Shown here: positions 1-7,639 of the stretch, piece after piece
Layout: each line of letters begins with the position of its first letter
Position numbering within the stretch: the stretch's first letter is position 1
Origin: JAEKNW01 sp963678375
Lineage (GTDB): Bacteria; Cloacimonadota; Cloacimonadia; Cloacimonadales; JAFGVF01
Length of the DNA stretch: 64,000 nucleotides
Direction: 5' to 3'
Assembly (NCBI GenBank): GCA_963678375.2
Contig: OY782831.1
Location: 558,001 to 622,000, forward strand
The notes under the pieces: generated by a model
What the model was told of the DNA's origin: nothing
Seen by the model: only the letters and a program-made list of their open reading frames with translations
The model's database searches: none
Translations under genes and position numbers: made by a program

Positions 1-1
1 A

Positions 2-535
2 AAGTCATCAGCAGATGTCTCTCGTTCTGGGGTTCAAAGAGACCTTTTACCTATTGTTGAAGGCTCCAATGTGCCAACGAAACACGGTATTATCAAAACA
101 GACCATATTCTCTTTATTGCTGCTGGAGCTTTTCATGTTGCAAAGCCATCTGATTTAATCCCTGAACTGCAAGGTAGATTCCCAATAAGAGTTGAATTGA
201 ATAGTCTGACAGCAGATGACTTTGAAAAGATATTAACCTTTCCTGAGAATTCTCTTACTAAACAATATACTGCTCTCTTTAAAACTGAGAAAGTCAAACT
301 TTCTTTCACTAAAAAAGCTATTAAACAAATCGCTTATTACGCTTATAAAGCTAACGATAAGATGGAAGATATTGGAGCAAGAAGACTACATACTATTCTT
401 AATAAGTTGATGGAAAAGTATCTTTTCGAAATGCCTACCAGTAAATATAAAAGTGTTAAAATTGATGAAGATTTAGTCAACTCAGTAATCAATGATGTTG
501 TGGAAAATGAAGACCTTTCACGTTATATCCTATAA
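2..535 (+). CDS. hslU: ATP-dependent protease ATPase subunit HslU, C-terminal part
   Basis: This is the 3' end of a gene that begins before the window; the frame is open from base 2. HslU is the AAA+ unfoldase that feeds proteins into the HslV peptidase in the cytoplasm. The visible part begins in the stretch 'VSRSGVQRDLLPIVEGS', which matches the conserved HslU sequence before the second half of the AAA+ module. It continues through 'KTDHILFIAAGAFH' and 'LIPELQGRFPIRVEL', then the sensor-2 segment 'DIGARRLHTILNKLMEK'. It ends in 'EDLSRYIL', the C-terminal tail that in this family docks into HslV. A GTG at 71 lies inside the domain and is not a real start. hslV would be expected just upstream, outside the window. 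Identification is firm. Confidence 0.96.
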   Translation, partial: KSSADVSRSGVQRDLLPIVEGSNVPTKHGIIKTDHILFIAAGAFHVAKPSDLIPELQGRFPIRVELNSLTADDFEKILTFPENSLTKQYTALFKTEKVKLSFTKKAIKQIAYYAYKANDKMEDIGARRLHTILNKLMEKYLFEMPTSKYKSVKIDEDLVNSVINDVVENEDLSRYIL

Positions 536-550
536 ATCGTTTTTATCTAT

Positions 551-588
551 ACCCCTCTTAAAGTGCTCTTGCAGGCTAAAAGAGGGGT
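551..588 (+). terminator. Stem-loop after hslU
   Basis: A perfect 9-bp G+C-rich stem (551-559 with 580-588, ACCCCTCTT/AAGAGGGGT) with a 20-base loop lies 15 bases after the hslU stop. No T-run follows, so it may be a weak terminator or an mRNA-end stabiliser rather than a classical intrinsic terminator. Confidence 0.45.
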
Positions 589-655
589 GGTCTCTAAAAG
601 ATATTAGATCCCTTTACCCAACTCCTGGGATAAATATAATACTGGAGAATTATTC

Positions 656-1111
656 ATGCTGAGAAAAATAATACTTAGCTTAATTATTATAACTCTCTGT
701 TTACCCCTCATAGCTTACGAAACAGGTAAATCTCCTGGGAAAGCAGCTTTCTACTCCTTTATTATTCCTGGAGGTGGACAGTATTATAATGAATCAACTT
801 GGAAAACTCTTTTTTGGGGTGGTTCCGAGATTGGCTTTATTGCCCTTACCTCCTATCATCATAATAAATTTCTAGATTATAAAGAAAAGAGAGAGAATGC
901 TAGCAACCTCGAAGAATGGGCAAAATGGAATAAAGAAGCGGGAGACCAACTCCATAAAAGAAATAATGGTTTCTGGTGGTTAGGATCTACTCTTATTCTC
1001 TCTATGATGGACGCTTATGTTGATGCTTCTCTCTACAATTATGAAGAAGAGAATCAAAAACTAAAACTTCAATTTAATCTTAATTATTTAGGAATTCAAT
1101 ATAACTTTTAA
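656..1111 (+). CDS. Small secreted or membrane protein, DUF5683-like
   Basis: A 151-residue protein with a clear N-terminal signal peptide or membrane helix (about residues 3-19, 'KIILSLIIITLCLPLIAY'). The next segment, 'KSPGKAAFYSFIIPGGGQYY', resembles the start of DUF5683-type proteins of the Bacteroidota and related phyla ('KSP-x-KA ... PG-x-GQ-x-YN'). Hydrophobic stretches follow near residues 50-65 and 105-120. The start has GGAG at 644-647. It stands alone between hslU and the pyrR operon, separated from pyrR by 233 bases. Function is unknown; an envelope role is only inferred from topology. Confidence 0.75.
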   Translation: MLRKIILSLIIITLCLPLIAYETGKSPGKAAFYSFIIPGGGQYYNESTWKTLFWGGSEIGFIALTSYHHNKFLDYKEKRENASNLEEWAKWNKEAGDQLHKRNNGFWWLGSTLILSMMDAYVDASLYNYEEENQKLKLQFNLNYLGIQYNF

Positions 1112-1344
1112 CCAAAATATACAATAAAATCTTGTAATCAGCACTATTTTCTTCTCCACTCTATCGCCATAACAACAAGCTTAATTGACGTAAATACTGT
1201 GATATAAAAATAACAATAACTAAGACATAAGATACTATCCTTCTACACGAAACATCTTATATAAACTAATTTTATTAAATTATTGACAAATCCCTTCAAT
1301 TATAAAAAAATGATAATAAGTGAAAAAACGTCTACGGAGGAAAG
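1112..1344 (+). other. Intergenic region upstream of the pyrR operon
   Basis: This non-coding, AT-rich stretch presumably carries the promoter of the seven-gene operon. TTGACA occurs at 1283-1288, but the nearest -10-like boxes (TATAAA at 1301, GATAAT at 1312) are 12 and 23 bases away, so no well-spaced promoter can be called. A 7-bp inverted repeat (ATAAGAT at 1227-1233, ATCTTAT at 1254-1260) is present. I saw no PyrR-type attenuator with a terminator hairpin and T-run. The pyrR ribosome-binding site, CGGAGG, is at 1335-1340. Confidence 0.4.
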
Positions 1345-1887
1345 ATGAGAGTTAAAAGTCAAATTATGGATTCTTCTGCTATTAATAGAACATTAAGAAG
1401 AATTGCACATGAGATTGTCGAACAAAATCGTGGTTTAGAGAACGTCTATTTAGTTGGTATTAGAAGTCGTGGAGTCCCAATGGCAAAAATGTTATCTTCA
1501 ATTTTATCAGAAATTGAAAATAAAGAAGTCCCTGTTGGCATTTTAGATATTACTCTATACAGAGATGATTTATCTACCATAGCCCATCAGCCTGTTATTA
1601 AAGGTTCTAAAATTGACTTTGATCTGCACAACACAAACGTTATTCTTGTGGATGATGTTCTTTATACTGGACGAACTGTCAGAGCTGCCATAGATGCAAT
1701 CTTAGACTTTGGTAGACCAAAACATATCCAACTTGCTGTTTTAGTTGATAGAGGACACCGTGAACTTCCTGTTAAAGCTGACTATGTAGGTAAAAATGTT
1801 CCTACCTCTTCAGAAGAAATTATAAAAGTATCATTCCAAGAAATTGATGGTGAAGATACAGTGAAAATAGTCGAAAAGGAAGATTAA
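1345..1887 (+). CDS. pyrR: PyrR-family uracil phosphoribosyltransferase / pyrimidine regulator
   Basis: A 180-residue type I phosphoribosyltransferase. The family binds PRPP and uracil or UMP; in Firmicutes PyrR also binds pyr mRNA to attenuate transcription. Diagnostic parts are the N-terminal 'RTLRRIAHEIVEQN', 'GIRSRGVPMA', the loop 'DITLYRDDL', the PRPP-binding motif 'VILVDDVLYTGRTVRAA' and 'AVLVDRGHRELPVKADYVGK'. Length matches the family (about 175-180). It is the first gene of a tightly packed operon, with pyrF 4 bases downstream, and the start has an excellent CGGAGG site. The enzyme assignment is secure. RNA-binding regulation is not demonstrated, because I found no obvious attenuator upstream. 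Confidence 0.95.
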   Translation: MRVKSQIMDSSAINRTLRRIAHEIVEQNRGLENVYLVGIRSRGVPMAKMLSSILSEIENKEVPVGILDITLYRDDLSTIAHQPVIKGSKIDFDLHNTNVILVDDVLYTGRTVRAAIDAILDFGRPKHIQLAVLVDRGHRELPVKADYVGKNVPTSSEEIIKVSFQEIDGEDTVKIVEKED

Positions 1888-1891
1888 TATA

Positions 1892-2698
1892 ATGTCATTT
1901 TGGACTAAATACACAAATATAATTAAGAGCAATAAATCTTATGTATGTCTTGGTTTAGATAGTGATCTAGCTAAATTACCTAGTCATCTACTTGATCAAG
2001 AAGATCCTATCTTTGCTTTTAACAAGGCTATCATTGATGAAACTAAAGATATCGTTGCCTGTTATAAACCCAACTTCGCCTTCTATCTTTCTCAAGGATT
2101 GAAGTCTCTCTCCTCTTTGCAAAAAACAATAAACTATATTCCGAATCATATCCCAGTTATCTTAGATATTAAAGCTGGAGATATTGGCAATACTATGGCA
2201 AACTATGCTAAAGCATTCTTTACTGATTGGGGAGTTGATGCAATAACAGCTAATCCACTCATGGGTAATGATGTCATGAAAGCTATTGAACCATTTCAAG
2301 ATAACTTTGCCTTTTTGTTAGCTCTAACTTCAAATCCTTCAGCTTGTGATTATCTAAAAACGAATGACCTCTACAAAAATATCTCAAAGGATATCAATAA
2401 TCTTTCAAATAAGATCTTTGGTGCTGTAGTAGGAGCAACTAATTCTCAGGAGTTGAAAGAATTACGAGATTTGATGCCTCAGACCTTATTCCTTATTCCT
2501 GGTATTGGGGCTCAAGGTGGTTCCTTGGAAGAAGTTGTTACAAGTACTTGCTTTTCTAAAGAGGACGCACGTTTTGTTATAAACTCATCAAGAGGAATTA
2601 TATTTGCAGACTCTTCTGAAAGATTTGCTCAAGTAGCTAGAGAGAAAACAGAATCATTACGTGTACAAATTAACAATATTATAGCTGATTTAAAATAG
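1892..2698 (+). CDS. pyrF: Orotidine 5'-phosphate decarboxylase, type 2
   Basis: A 268-residue TIM-barrel enzyme that converts OMP to UMP, the last step of de novo pyrimidine synthesis. The N-terminal 'YVCLGLDSDLAKLP' and 'YKPNFAFYLSQG' fit the longer type 2 subfamily. The catalytic Asp-x-Lys-x-x-Asp array is intact in 'VILDIKAGDIGNTMANYA'. The phosphate-binding end 'LIPGIGAQGGS ... FVINSSRGI' is present. It follows pyrR after 4 bases, so the two are co-transcribed. Confidence 0.95.
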   Translation: MSFWTKYTNIIKSNKSYVCLGLDSDLAKLPSHLLDQEDPIFAFNKAIIDETKDIVACYKPNFAFYLSQGLKSLSSLQKTINYIPNHIPVILDIKAGDIGNTMANYAKAFFTDWGVDAITANPLMGNDVMKAIEPFQDNFAFLLALTSNPSACDYLKTNDLYKNISKDINNLSNKIFGAVVGATNSQELKELRDLMPQTLFLIPGIGAQGGSLEEVVTSTCFSKEDARFVINSSRGIIFADSSERFAQVAREKTESLRVQINNIIADLK

Positions 2699-2732
2699 AT
2701 AAATAAGAAATAGTAACTAAGGATAGAAGAAT

Positions 2733-3209
2733 ATGAAGAATAGACCAAGCTGGCAAAAGTATTTCATAGATATGGCATATTTAGTATCTACCCGTTCAAC
2801 CTGTTTAAGAAGAAAAGTTGGGGCTGTGATAGTCAAAAATAATCAAGTAATTTCTACTGGTTATAATGGTGCACCTAAAAGTGTACCTCATTGTTCTCTA
2901 ACTGGCTGTCTTAGGCAACAAATGAATGTTCCGTCTGGGGAAAGACATGAATTGTGTCGAGGGGTTCATGCTGAGCAAAATGCTATTGTTCAAGCAGCTG
3001 TTAATGGAACATCTATTCAAAATGCTGAGTTATATTGCACAACCCAACCATGTATAATTTGTGCAAAAATGATTATAAACTCTGAAATAAAAAGGGTCTT
3101 TGTAGCAGAAAGTTATAATGATAAGATGTCTTTAGAGATGTTAACTCAAGCAAATGTAGAATTAATTAAAGTTGATAAAGATACTGGTCAACTTACTAAA
3201 TTGAATTGA
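2733..3209 (+). CDS. dCMP deaminase family protein (ComEB-like)
   Basis: A 158-residue zinc-dependent cytidine/deoxycytidylate deaminase. It has 'GAVIVKNNQVISTGYNGAP', the catalytic 'HAEQNAI' (zinc His and proton-shuttle Glu) and the zinc-binding 'PCIICAKMI'. Extra Cys residues in 'HCSLTGCLR' and 'ELCRG' match the second metal site common in dCMP deaminases. The reaction, dCMP to dUMP, supplies the thymidylate precursor, which fits the preceding pyrimidine genes. It lies 34 bases after pyrF with AAGGA upstream of the ATG. Confidence 0.93.
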   Translation: MKNRPSWQKYFIDMAYLVSTRSTCLRRKVGAVIVKNNQVISTGYNGAPKSVPHCSLTGCLRQQMNVPSGERHELCRGVHAEQNAIVQAAVNGTSIQNAELYCTTQPCIICAKMIINSEIKRVFVAESYNDKMSLEMLTQANVELIKVDKDTGQLTKLN

Positions 3210-3217
3210 GGGGTTTT

Positions 3218-4453
3218 ATGAAGAGATTTATACTATTAATATTGCTAATTTCTATAACAGTATTATCAGGAAAAATCCTAACACTAGATGAAGCTGTTAA
3301 TTTAGCTTTAGATAATTCTCAGGATAGTAAATTAAATACAATTAATCTTAACAAGGTTAAGTCTAGTTACAGATCAACCCTATGGGATATAGCTCCAGAT
3401 GGTTCAATTTCTTATAATTGGTCACACTCTAATGGAATTAAATCCAAGGGTGCAGGTTTAACTGTTAGCAAGAGTATTACTTCTACTCTACCTGATTATT
3501 TCAATTGGAAAACAGCAAAACATAATATTGAAATTGCTGATATCAGAGACAAGCAAACAAAAAAAAATATCGCTTGGCAGGTTTTGAATTCTTACATTGA
3601 CCTACTTTTAAGTCAAAAGAAATTAAAGATATATGCAGAGAATTATCAAGTCCAACTTGAGCTACTCAAAGAAACAGAGCTGAAACAAGAACTTGGTAAA
3701 AGTACCTTATATGAATATAATCAAGTAGAAATAAATACTTTGAATAGTCAATTATCCCTCTTAGATGCTCAGAAGAATATTGCTGAAAAGCTGAATAACT
3801 TCATACTCCAGCTAAGCATAGAAACTGATACTCTTTCACTTCAAGATATTGACTTACAGATTATACCTCAATATGATTTTAATATTGAACAAGAAAAATC
3901 ATATTCCATCTTAATGAGTGAACTTAGTATAGCTCATAATGACTTCCTTTTACTTCAAGATAAATTAAGATTTTTACCAGATTTAACAGTTTCATGGTCT
4001 TATGGATCTAGCTCAAGCAATAATGAACCTTTTGAGTTTGATAATTATGTTGATGGTTCTACTTGGAGATTATCATTAAGTTATCCATTATTAAACTTCT
4101 TTAAGCAAAGTGAAGTTCATTATCGCAACAAAGAAAACCTTTACAGTGAGAAAATCCAACTTGACCAGCAAATTGATGAGTTTAAAACAAACTATGAAAA
4201 TTTAATAGCAGACTTAAATAATCTATTTATTAGAAAGACTATTAATGATAAAATATTAGCTCAAGCCCAAGAGAACTTTGAAATAGCTAAAACTAATTTT
4301 TCTTTAGGTTTAATCAAATCAATTGAGTTGGAGCAATCAAAAACAGATCTTAGAGAGGCTGAACTTAACAATCTTGATATTGATTATCAGATTTACTTAA
4401 AACAACAGGCAATAAATCATCTTTTATCAAAAAAGATAGCGAACAAGTGGTAG
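3218..4453 (+). CDS. TolC-like outer-membrane efflux protein
   Basis: I chose the ATG at 3218 because GAGGGG lies 5 bases upstream; an in-frame TTG at 3206 would overlap the previous stop and lacks a site. The product has about 411 residues: a signal peptide ('MKRFILLILLISITVLSG'), then 'LTLDEAVNLALDNSQDSKL', the typical opening of outer-membrane efflux protein repeats. Two long helical halves follow, separated by strand segments, and the second includes 'ENFEIAKTNFSLGLIKSIELEQ'. TolC proteins form trimeric outer-membrane channels for tripartite pumps or type I secretion. It precedes the adaptor gene by 6 bases. No inner-membrane pump gene is next to it. Confidence 0.9.
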   Translation: MKRFILLILLISITVLSGKILTLDEAVNLALDNSQDSKLNTINLNKVKSSYRSTLWDIAPDGSISYNWSHSNGIKSKGAGLTVSKSITSTLPDYFNWKTAKHNIEIADIRDKQTKKNIAWQVLNSYIDLLLSQKKLKIYAENYQVQLELLKETELKQELGKSTLYEYNQVEINTLNSQLSLLDAQKNIAEKLNNFILQLSIETDTLSLQDIDLQIIPQYDFNIEQEKSYSILMSELSIAHNDFLLLQDKLRFLPDLTVSWSYGSSSSNNEPFEFDNYVDGSTWRLSLSYPLLNFFKQSEVHYRNKENLYSEKIQLDQQIDEFKTNYENLIADLNNLFIRKTINDKILAQAQENFEIAKTNFSLGLIKSIELEQSKTDLREAELNNLDIDYQIYLKQQAINHLLSKKIANKW

Positions 4454-4459
4454 GGAAAA

Positions 4460-5572
4460 ATGAAAAAAGCACTTAAAATAATATTTACTTTAATTTTTGT
4501 AACGTTACTAGTAGCATGGGGATTCAAATATTTCACAAAAAAAGATAAGGCTGAAAAAACTGGTCCAGTCTTTGAACTCAAAACAGCAACAGCCGAACTT
4601 GGCGAAATAGCTACCCAAATTGATATTACTGGAGAGATTGAACCTGAAACAATTGTAGAGATCAAATCTAAAGTTTCTGGTAAGATAGTAAAATTCTATA
4701 AGAATATCAACGATTATGTTCAGGCTGGAGACTTGATTGCTTCTATAGAAATTGATTATCAACAAGCTAATAGTATTACTAATACAAGATCAAATCTTGA
4801 TTTAGCCGAGATTAGATACAAGTGGGCAAAAAGAGATTTAGATGATATTCAAACCCAATATGAAGCTGGTTTTGAAACTAAGTATAACTATGATACTGCT
4901 GTTAAAAATTTAGAGCAAGCCGAACTTAATTATACTATTGCCCAAGAGCAATATAAACAGGTTGAAGATATTGATACCAAAAGTGAAGTTTCTAAAATAT
5001 ACTCATCAGTTAGTGGAACTGTAATCACCAGAACTGTTGAAGAAGGTGAAATGGTATCTTCTATAGGGTTGGGAAATTCAGATGGTACTGCAATAATGCA
5101 AATTGCTGATCTTTCAAAAATGATAGTTAAATCAAATATTAATGAGATTGATATCAACAAGTACAAGGAAGGTCAAATGGCATCAATAACAGTTCCAGCT
5201 AACCCTAAACATACCTACAATGGTGTAATAACTCAAGTTGCAGCCATGGCACAAAATGTTAATAATGTTAAAGTTTTCCCAATAGAAATTGAACTTTCAG
5301 ATGTTGATGAAATGATTAAACCAGGTATGACAGCTGAAATTTCTATCAAAGGTGAATCGAAAAGTGACATAATAATAATACCCATCAAAGCCTTATTCAG
5401 CAATGAAAAGGGTGAAGATGTTGTATATACTGTTGAAAATGGTGCAATTAAAGATACTAAGGTTATAGTAACTGGTATTAATAATCTAACCCATGTTGAG
5501 GTTGTTAGAGGGTTAGAAGCAGGAGTGGAAGTTTCCTTAGTACCCCCTTCATTATTAGCAAACGGAGAATAA
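4460..5572 (+). CDS. HlyD/MacA-type periplasmic adaptor (membrane fusion protein)
   Basis: A 370-residue membrane fusion protein: N-terminal anchor (about residues 5-24), a lipoyl-like half-motif 'EIKSKVSGKIVKFYKNINDYVQAGDLIASIE', a coiled-coil hairpin (about 100-165), the second lipoyl half 'KIYSSVSGTVITRTVEEGEMV', then beta-barrel and membrane-proximal domains ('MIVKSNINEIDINKYKEGQ', 'KPGMTAEISI'). It resembles adaptors of ABC (MacA-like) or RND pumps that bridge to TolC. The channel gene is directly upstream and a DUF4340-like gene directly downstream; the pump itself must be encoded elsewhere. Confidence 0.92.
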   Translation: MKKALKIIFTLIFVTLLVAWGFKYFTKKDKAEKTGPVFELKTATAELGEIATQIDITGEIEPETIVEIKSKVSGKIVKFYKNINDYVQAGDLIASIEIDYQQANSITNTRSNLDLAEIRYKWAKRDLDDIQTQYEAGFETKYNYDTAVKNLEQAELNYTIAQEQYKQVEDIDTKSEVSKIYSSVSGTVITRTVEEGEMVSSIGLGNSDGTAIMQIADLSKMIVKSNINEIDINKYKEGQMASITVPANPKHTYNGVITQVAAMAQNVNNVKVFPIEIELSDVDEMIKPGMTAEISIKGESKSDIIIIPIKALFSNEKGEDVVYTVENGAIKDTKVIVTGINNLTHVEVVRGLEAGVEVSLVPPSLLANGE

Positions 5573-5580
5573 ATAATAGT

Positions 5581-6270
5581 ATGGAAGACAAAAAGAAGAG
5601 CATAATCTATTTCATAATTATACTTTTATTGGCTGTAGCTTTTGTTGCTTTATATCTGGTTGATTCAAGCATAGTGGAGAGTCAAGGTGATGATGCTTTT
5701 ACTGAAGTGATAGAATCAATTAAACCAGCTCTAGAGAACGGAAATGACAATTTACCGAATAATGATGAAAACTATGACCCGAATAAGAGCGAGACAATTG
5801 TTAATTATGAAGAAATCCAAGTAATAGACTGGGATAAGAACCAAATTGATTCAGTACAAGTATTTAGCCAAAGAAAAGATTTTACTTTAATTAATCACGG
5901 GAAACCTGGTGAGAAAAAGTGGTCTATTAGATCACCTAGACTGGATGAGAAAATACCTTCTTCCAACAATGCTTTATTCAAACTATTAAATGTTTTTGAG
6001 CTTTTTAAAACTGATAATAATCTAACAAGAGATTACTCAGAGTTTGCCAAATACTTTGAGTATCCTATCTGCACTGTTGTTGCTAACTTCAAAGATGGAA
6101 GAAAAGAGAAAATAACTTTTATCCGTATTGCCGTATATGATGAGTTTAGTGATCAAACTAAGATGAAGACTTGGGCAAGAGTAAATGAAGAGACCGTTGT
6201 TTATGCTGGGACATACAACATTCTTGAGAGATTTCTCGTTGCTGAAGAATTATTTTTAAGAATTTATTAA
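5581..6270 (+). CDS. Membrane-anchored protein with a DUF4340-like domain
   Basis: A 229-residue protein with one N-terminal transmembrane helix (about residues 7-28), an acidic Asn/Asp-rich linker (about 45-75) and a C-terminal domain. That domain has 'DSVQVFSQRKDFTLINHGKPG', 'KKWSIRSPRLDEKIPSSN' and 'ALFKLLNVFELFKTD', the strand-helix pattern of DUF4340 proteins ('F-x-L ... W-x-I ... P ... A-D ... N-x-LL'). DUF4340 proteins are often encoded beside ABC-2 or gliding-type transporters. Here it is 8 bases after the adaptor and 20 before the acyl-CoA dehydrogenase. The domain call rests on pattern only. Confidence 0.65.
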   Translation: MEDKKKSIIYFIIILLLAVAFVALYLVDSSIVESQGDDAFTEVIESIKPALENGNDNLPNNDENYDPNKSETIVNYEEIQVIDWDKNQIDSVQVFSQRKDFTLINHGKPGEKKWSIRSPRLDEKIPSSNNALFKLLNVFELFKTDNNLTRDYSEFAKYFEYPICTVVANFKDGRKEKITFIRIAVYDEFSDQTKMKTWARVNEETVVYAGTYNILERFLVAEELFLRIY

Positions 6271-6290
6271 TATTAAATGGAGGATATAAA

Positions 6291-7436
6291 ATGGATTACT
6301 TCTTAACAGAAGATCAATTAGAAATGAAAGAAATAGCTAGAAGAATAGCTCAAGAAAAGATAAAACCCTTATCTGAAGAGTATGATGAAAAAGGGATTTT
6401 TCCTTGGGATATAGTTGAAATACTAGCACAAAGTGACTTATTTGCTGTTCTTGTTCCTGAAGAGTATGATGGTATTAGTGGTAAAATCCTAGATTTATCT
6501 ATCGTAACTGAAGAGCTTTCTAAAGTGGATACAGGAATTGCCTTAGCTTTTGGAGCAACTGGATTAGGTTTATATCCGATTTTATTGTCTGGTTCGGAAG
6601 AGCAAAAACAGAAGTTTCTACCTGCTATTGCTGCAGGAGAAAGATTAGCTGCTTTTGCATTAACAGAAGCTAACGCTGGTTCTGATGCTGGTGCAATTGA
6701 AACTACTGCAACAAAAGATGGTGATTATTACATCTTAAATGGCACAAAACAATGGATTACTAATGGTGGAGATGCTGAGATTTATACAGTTTTTGCTATG
6801 ACAAATAAAGAAAAAGGTGCACGTGGTTGCTCATGCTTTATAGTGGAAAAAGGTACACCTGGTTTCGAGTTTGGGAAAAAAGAAAACAAAATGGGAATTA
6901 GAGCTTCTTCTACTCGTGAATTAATCTTTGATAACTGTAGAGTTCCTAAAGAAAATCTTATAGGTAAAGAAGGAACTGGCTTTATCACTGCTATGAAAAC
7001 TTTTGATAAATCACGTCCAATGGTTGGTTCTCAAGCAGTTGGTGTGGCAGCAGGTGCCTTAGATATAGCAGCTAAATATTCTAAAGAAAGATACCAATTT
7101 GGTAAACCAATTTCCGCTTTCCAAGGGGTTCAGTTTATGTTAGCAGACATGGCTACTCAAATTGAAGCAGCAAGAGCTTTAGTATATCAAACTGCTCGAA
7201 TGATTGATGCTGGTTGTAAAAAATTTAGTAAAGAGTCAGCTATGTGTAAATACTTTGCTTCAGATGTAGCAATGAAGGTAACAACCGATGCTGTCCAAAT
7301 TCTTGGTGGTTATGGCTACATGAAAGAGTATCCTGTAGAGAAAATGATGCGTGATGCTAAAATTCTCCAGATATATGAAGGAACAAACCAAATACAGAGA
7401 ACTATCGTAGCTTCTAATTTATTAAAAGAGTATTAA
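6291..7436 (+). CDS. Acyl-CoA dehydrogenase (short-chain / butyryl-CoA type)
   Basis: A 381-residue FAD enzyme, the usual length of short-chain acyl-CoA dehydrogenases. It has 'FALTEANAGSDAGAIETTA' and 'YILNGTKQWITNG' (FAD and substrate contacts), 'SRPMVGSQAVGVAAGALD', 'QFGKPISAFQGVQFMLADM' and the C-terminal 'QILGGYGYMKEYPVEKMM'. The Glu in 'QIYEGTNQIQR' is in the catalytic-base position of butyryl- and short-chain enzymes. It interconverts acyl-CoA and enoyl-CoA with an electron-transferring flavoprotein, not encoded here. It is the last gene of the operon, has GGAGG upstream and is followed by a strong terminator. Exact chain-length specificity is not decided by sequence. Confidence 0.93.
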   Translation: MDYFLTEDQLEMKEIARRIAQEKIKPLSEEYDEKGIFPWDIVEILAQSDLFAVLVPEEYDGISGKILDLSIVTEELSKVDTGIALAFGATGLGLYPILLSGSEEQKQKFLPAIAAGERLAAFALTEANAGSDAGAIETTATKDGDYYILNGTKQWITNGGDAEIYTVFAMTNKEKGARGCSCFIVEKGTPGFEFGKKENKMGIRASSTRELIFDNCRVPKENLIGKEGTGFITAMKTFDKSRPMVGSQAVGVAAGALDIAAKYSKERYQFGKPISAFQGVQFMLADMATQIEAARALVYQTARMIDAGCKKFSKESAMCKYFASDVAMKVTTDAVQILGGYGYMKEYPVEKMMRDAKILQIYEGTNQIQRTIVASNLLKEY

Positions 7437-7450
7437 AATATAAGGGATAT

Positions 7451-7480
7451 CGGAATAGGATTAATCCTATTCCGGTATTT
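7451..7480 (+). terminator. Intrinsic terminator of the pyrR-to-acyl-CoA dehydrogenase operon
   Basis: A perfect 10-bp stem (CGGAATAGGA at 7451-7460 with TCCTATTCCG at 7465-7474) has a TTAA loop and is followed by GTATTTTAT. It starts 14 bases after the stop codon. Confidence 0.85.
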
Positions 7481-7554
7481 TATCAGGATGTAGAGGAAAG
7501 TAATTTCTCAAGGTAAGTCCAAGGCATTAAAATCATATAATTATGAGAAATTTC

Positions 7555-7583
7555 TTGACTTTATTTCCTTAAAATTAACATAG
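7555..7583 (+). promoter_or_regulatory. Candidate promoter of the 975-residue protein gene
   Basis: TTGACT at 7555-7560 is followed after 17 bases by ACATAG at 7578-7583, 56 bases before the ATG. The -35 box is good and the -10 poor. A 9-bp inverted repeat (AATTTCTCA at 7502-7510, TGAGAAATT at 7544-7552) lies just upstream and could be an operator. Confidence 0.35.
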
Positions 7584-7639
7584 TTTTAGAAATATTGATT
7601 TTTAAATAATAAAAAATAAACATAAGATGGAGCTTTTAG

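Noticed and set aside
1112..1344. PyrR-type transcription attenuator upstream of pyrR
   Set aside because: No hairpin followed by a T-run and no anti-terminator pair could be found by eye; only a weak 7-bp inverted repeat is present.
3206..3217. TTG at 3206 as the start of the TolC-like gene
   Set aside because: It overlaps the previous stop codon and lacks a ribosome site; ATG at 3218 has GAGGGG and begins a normal signal peptide.
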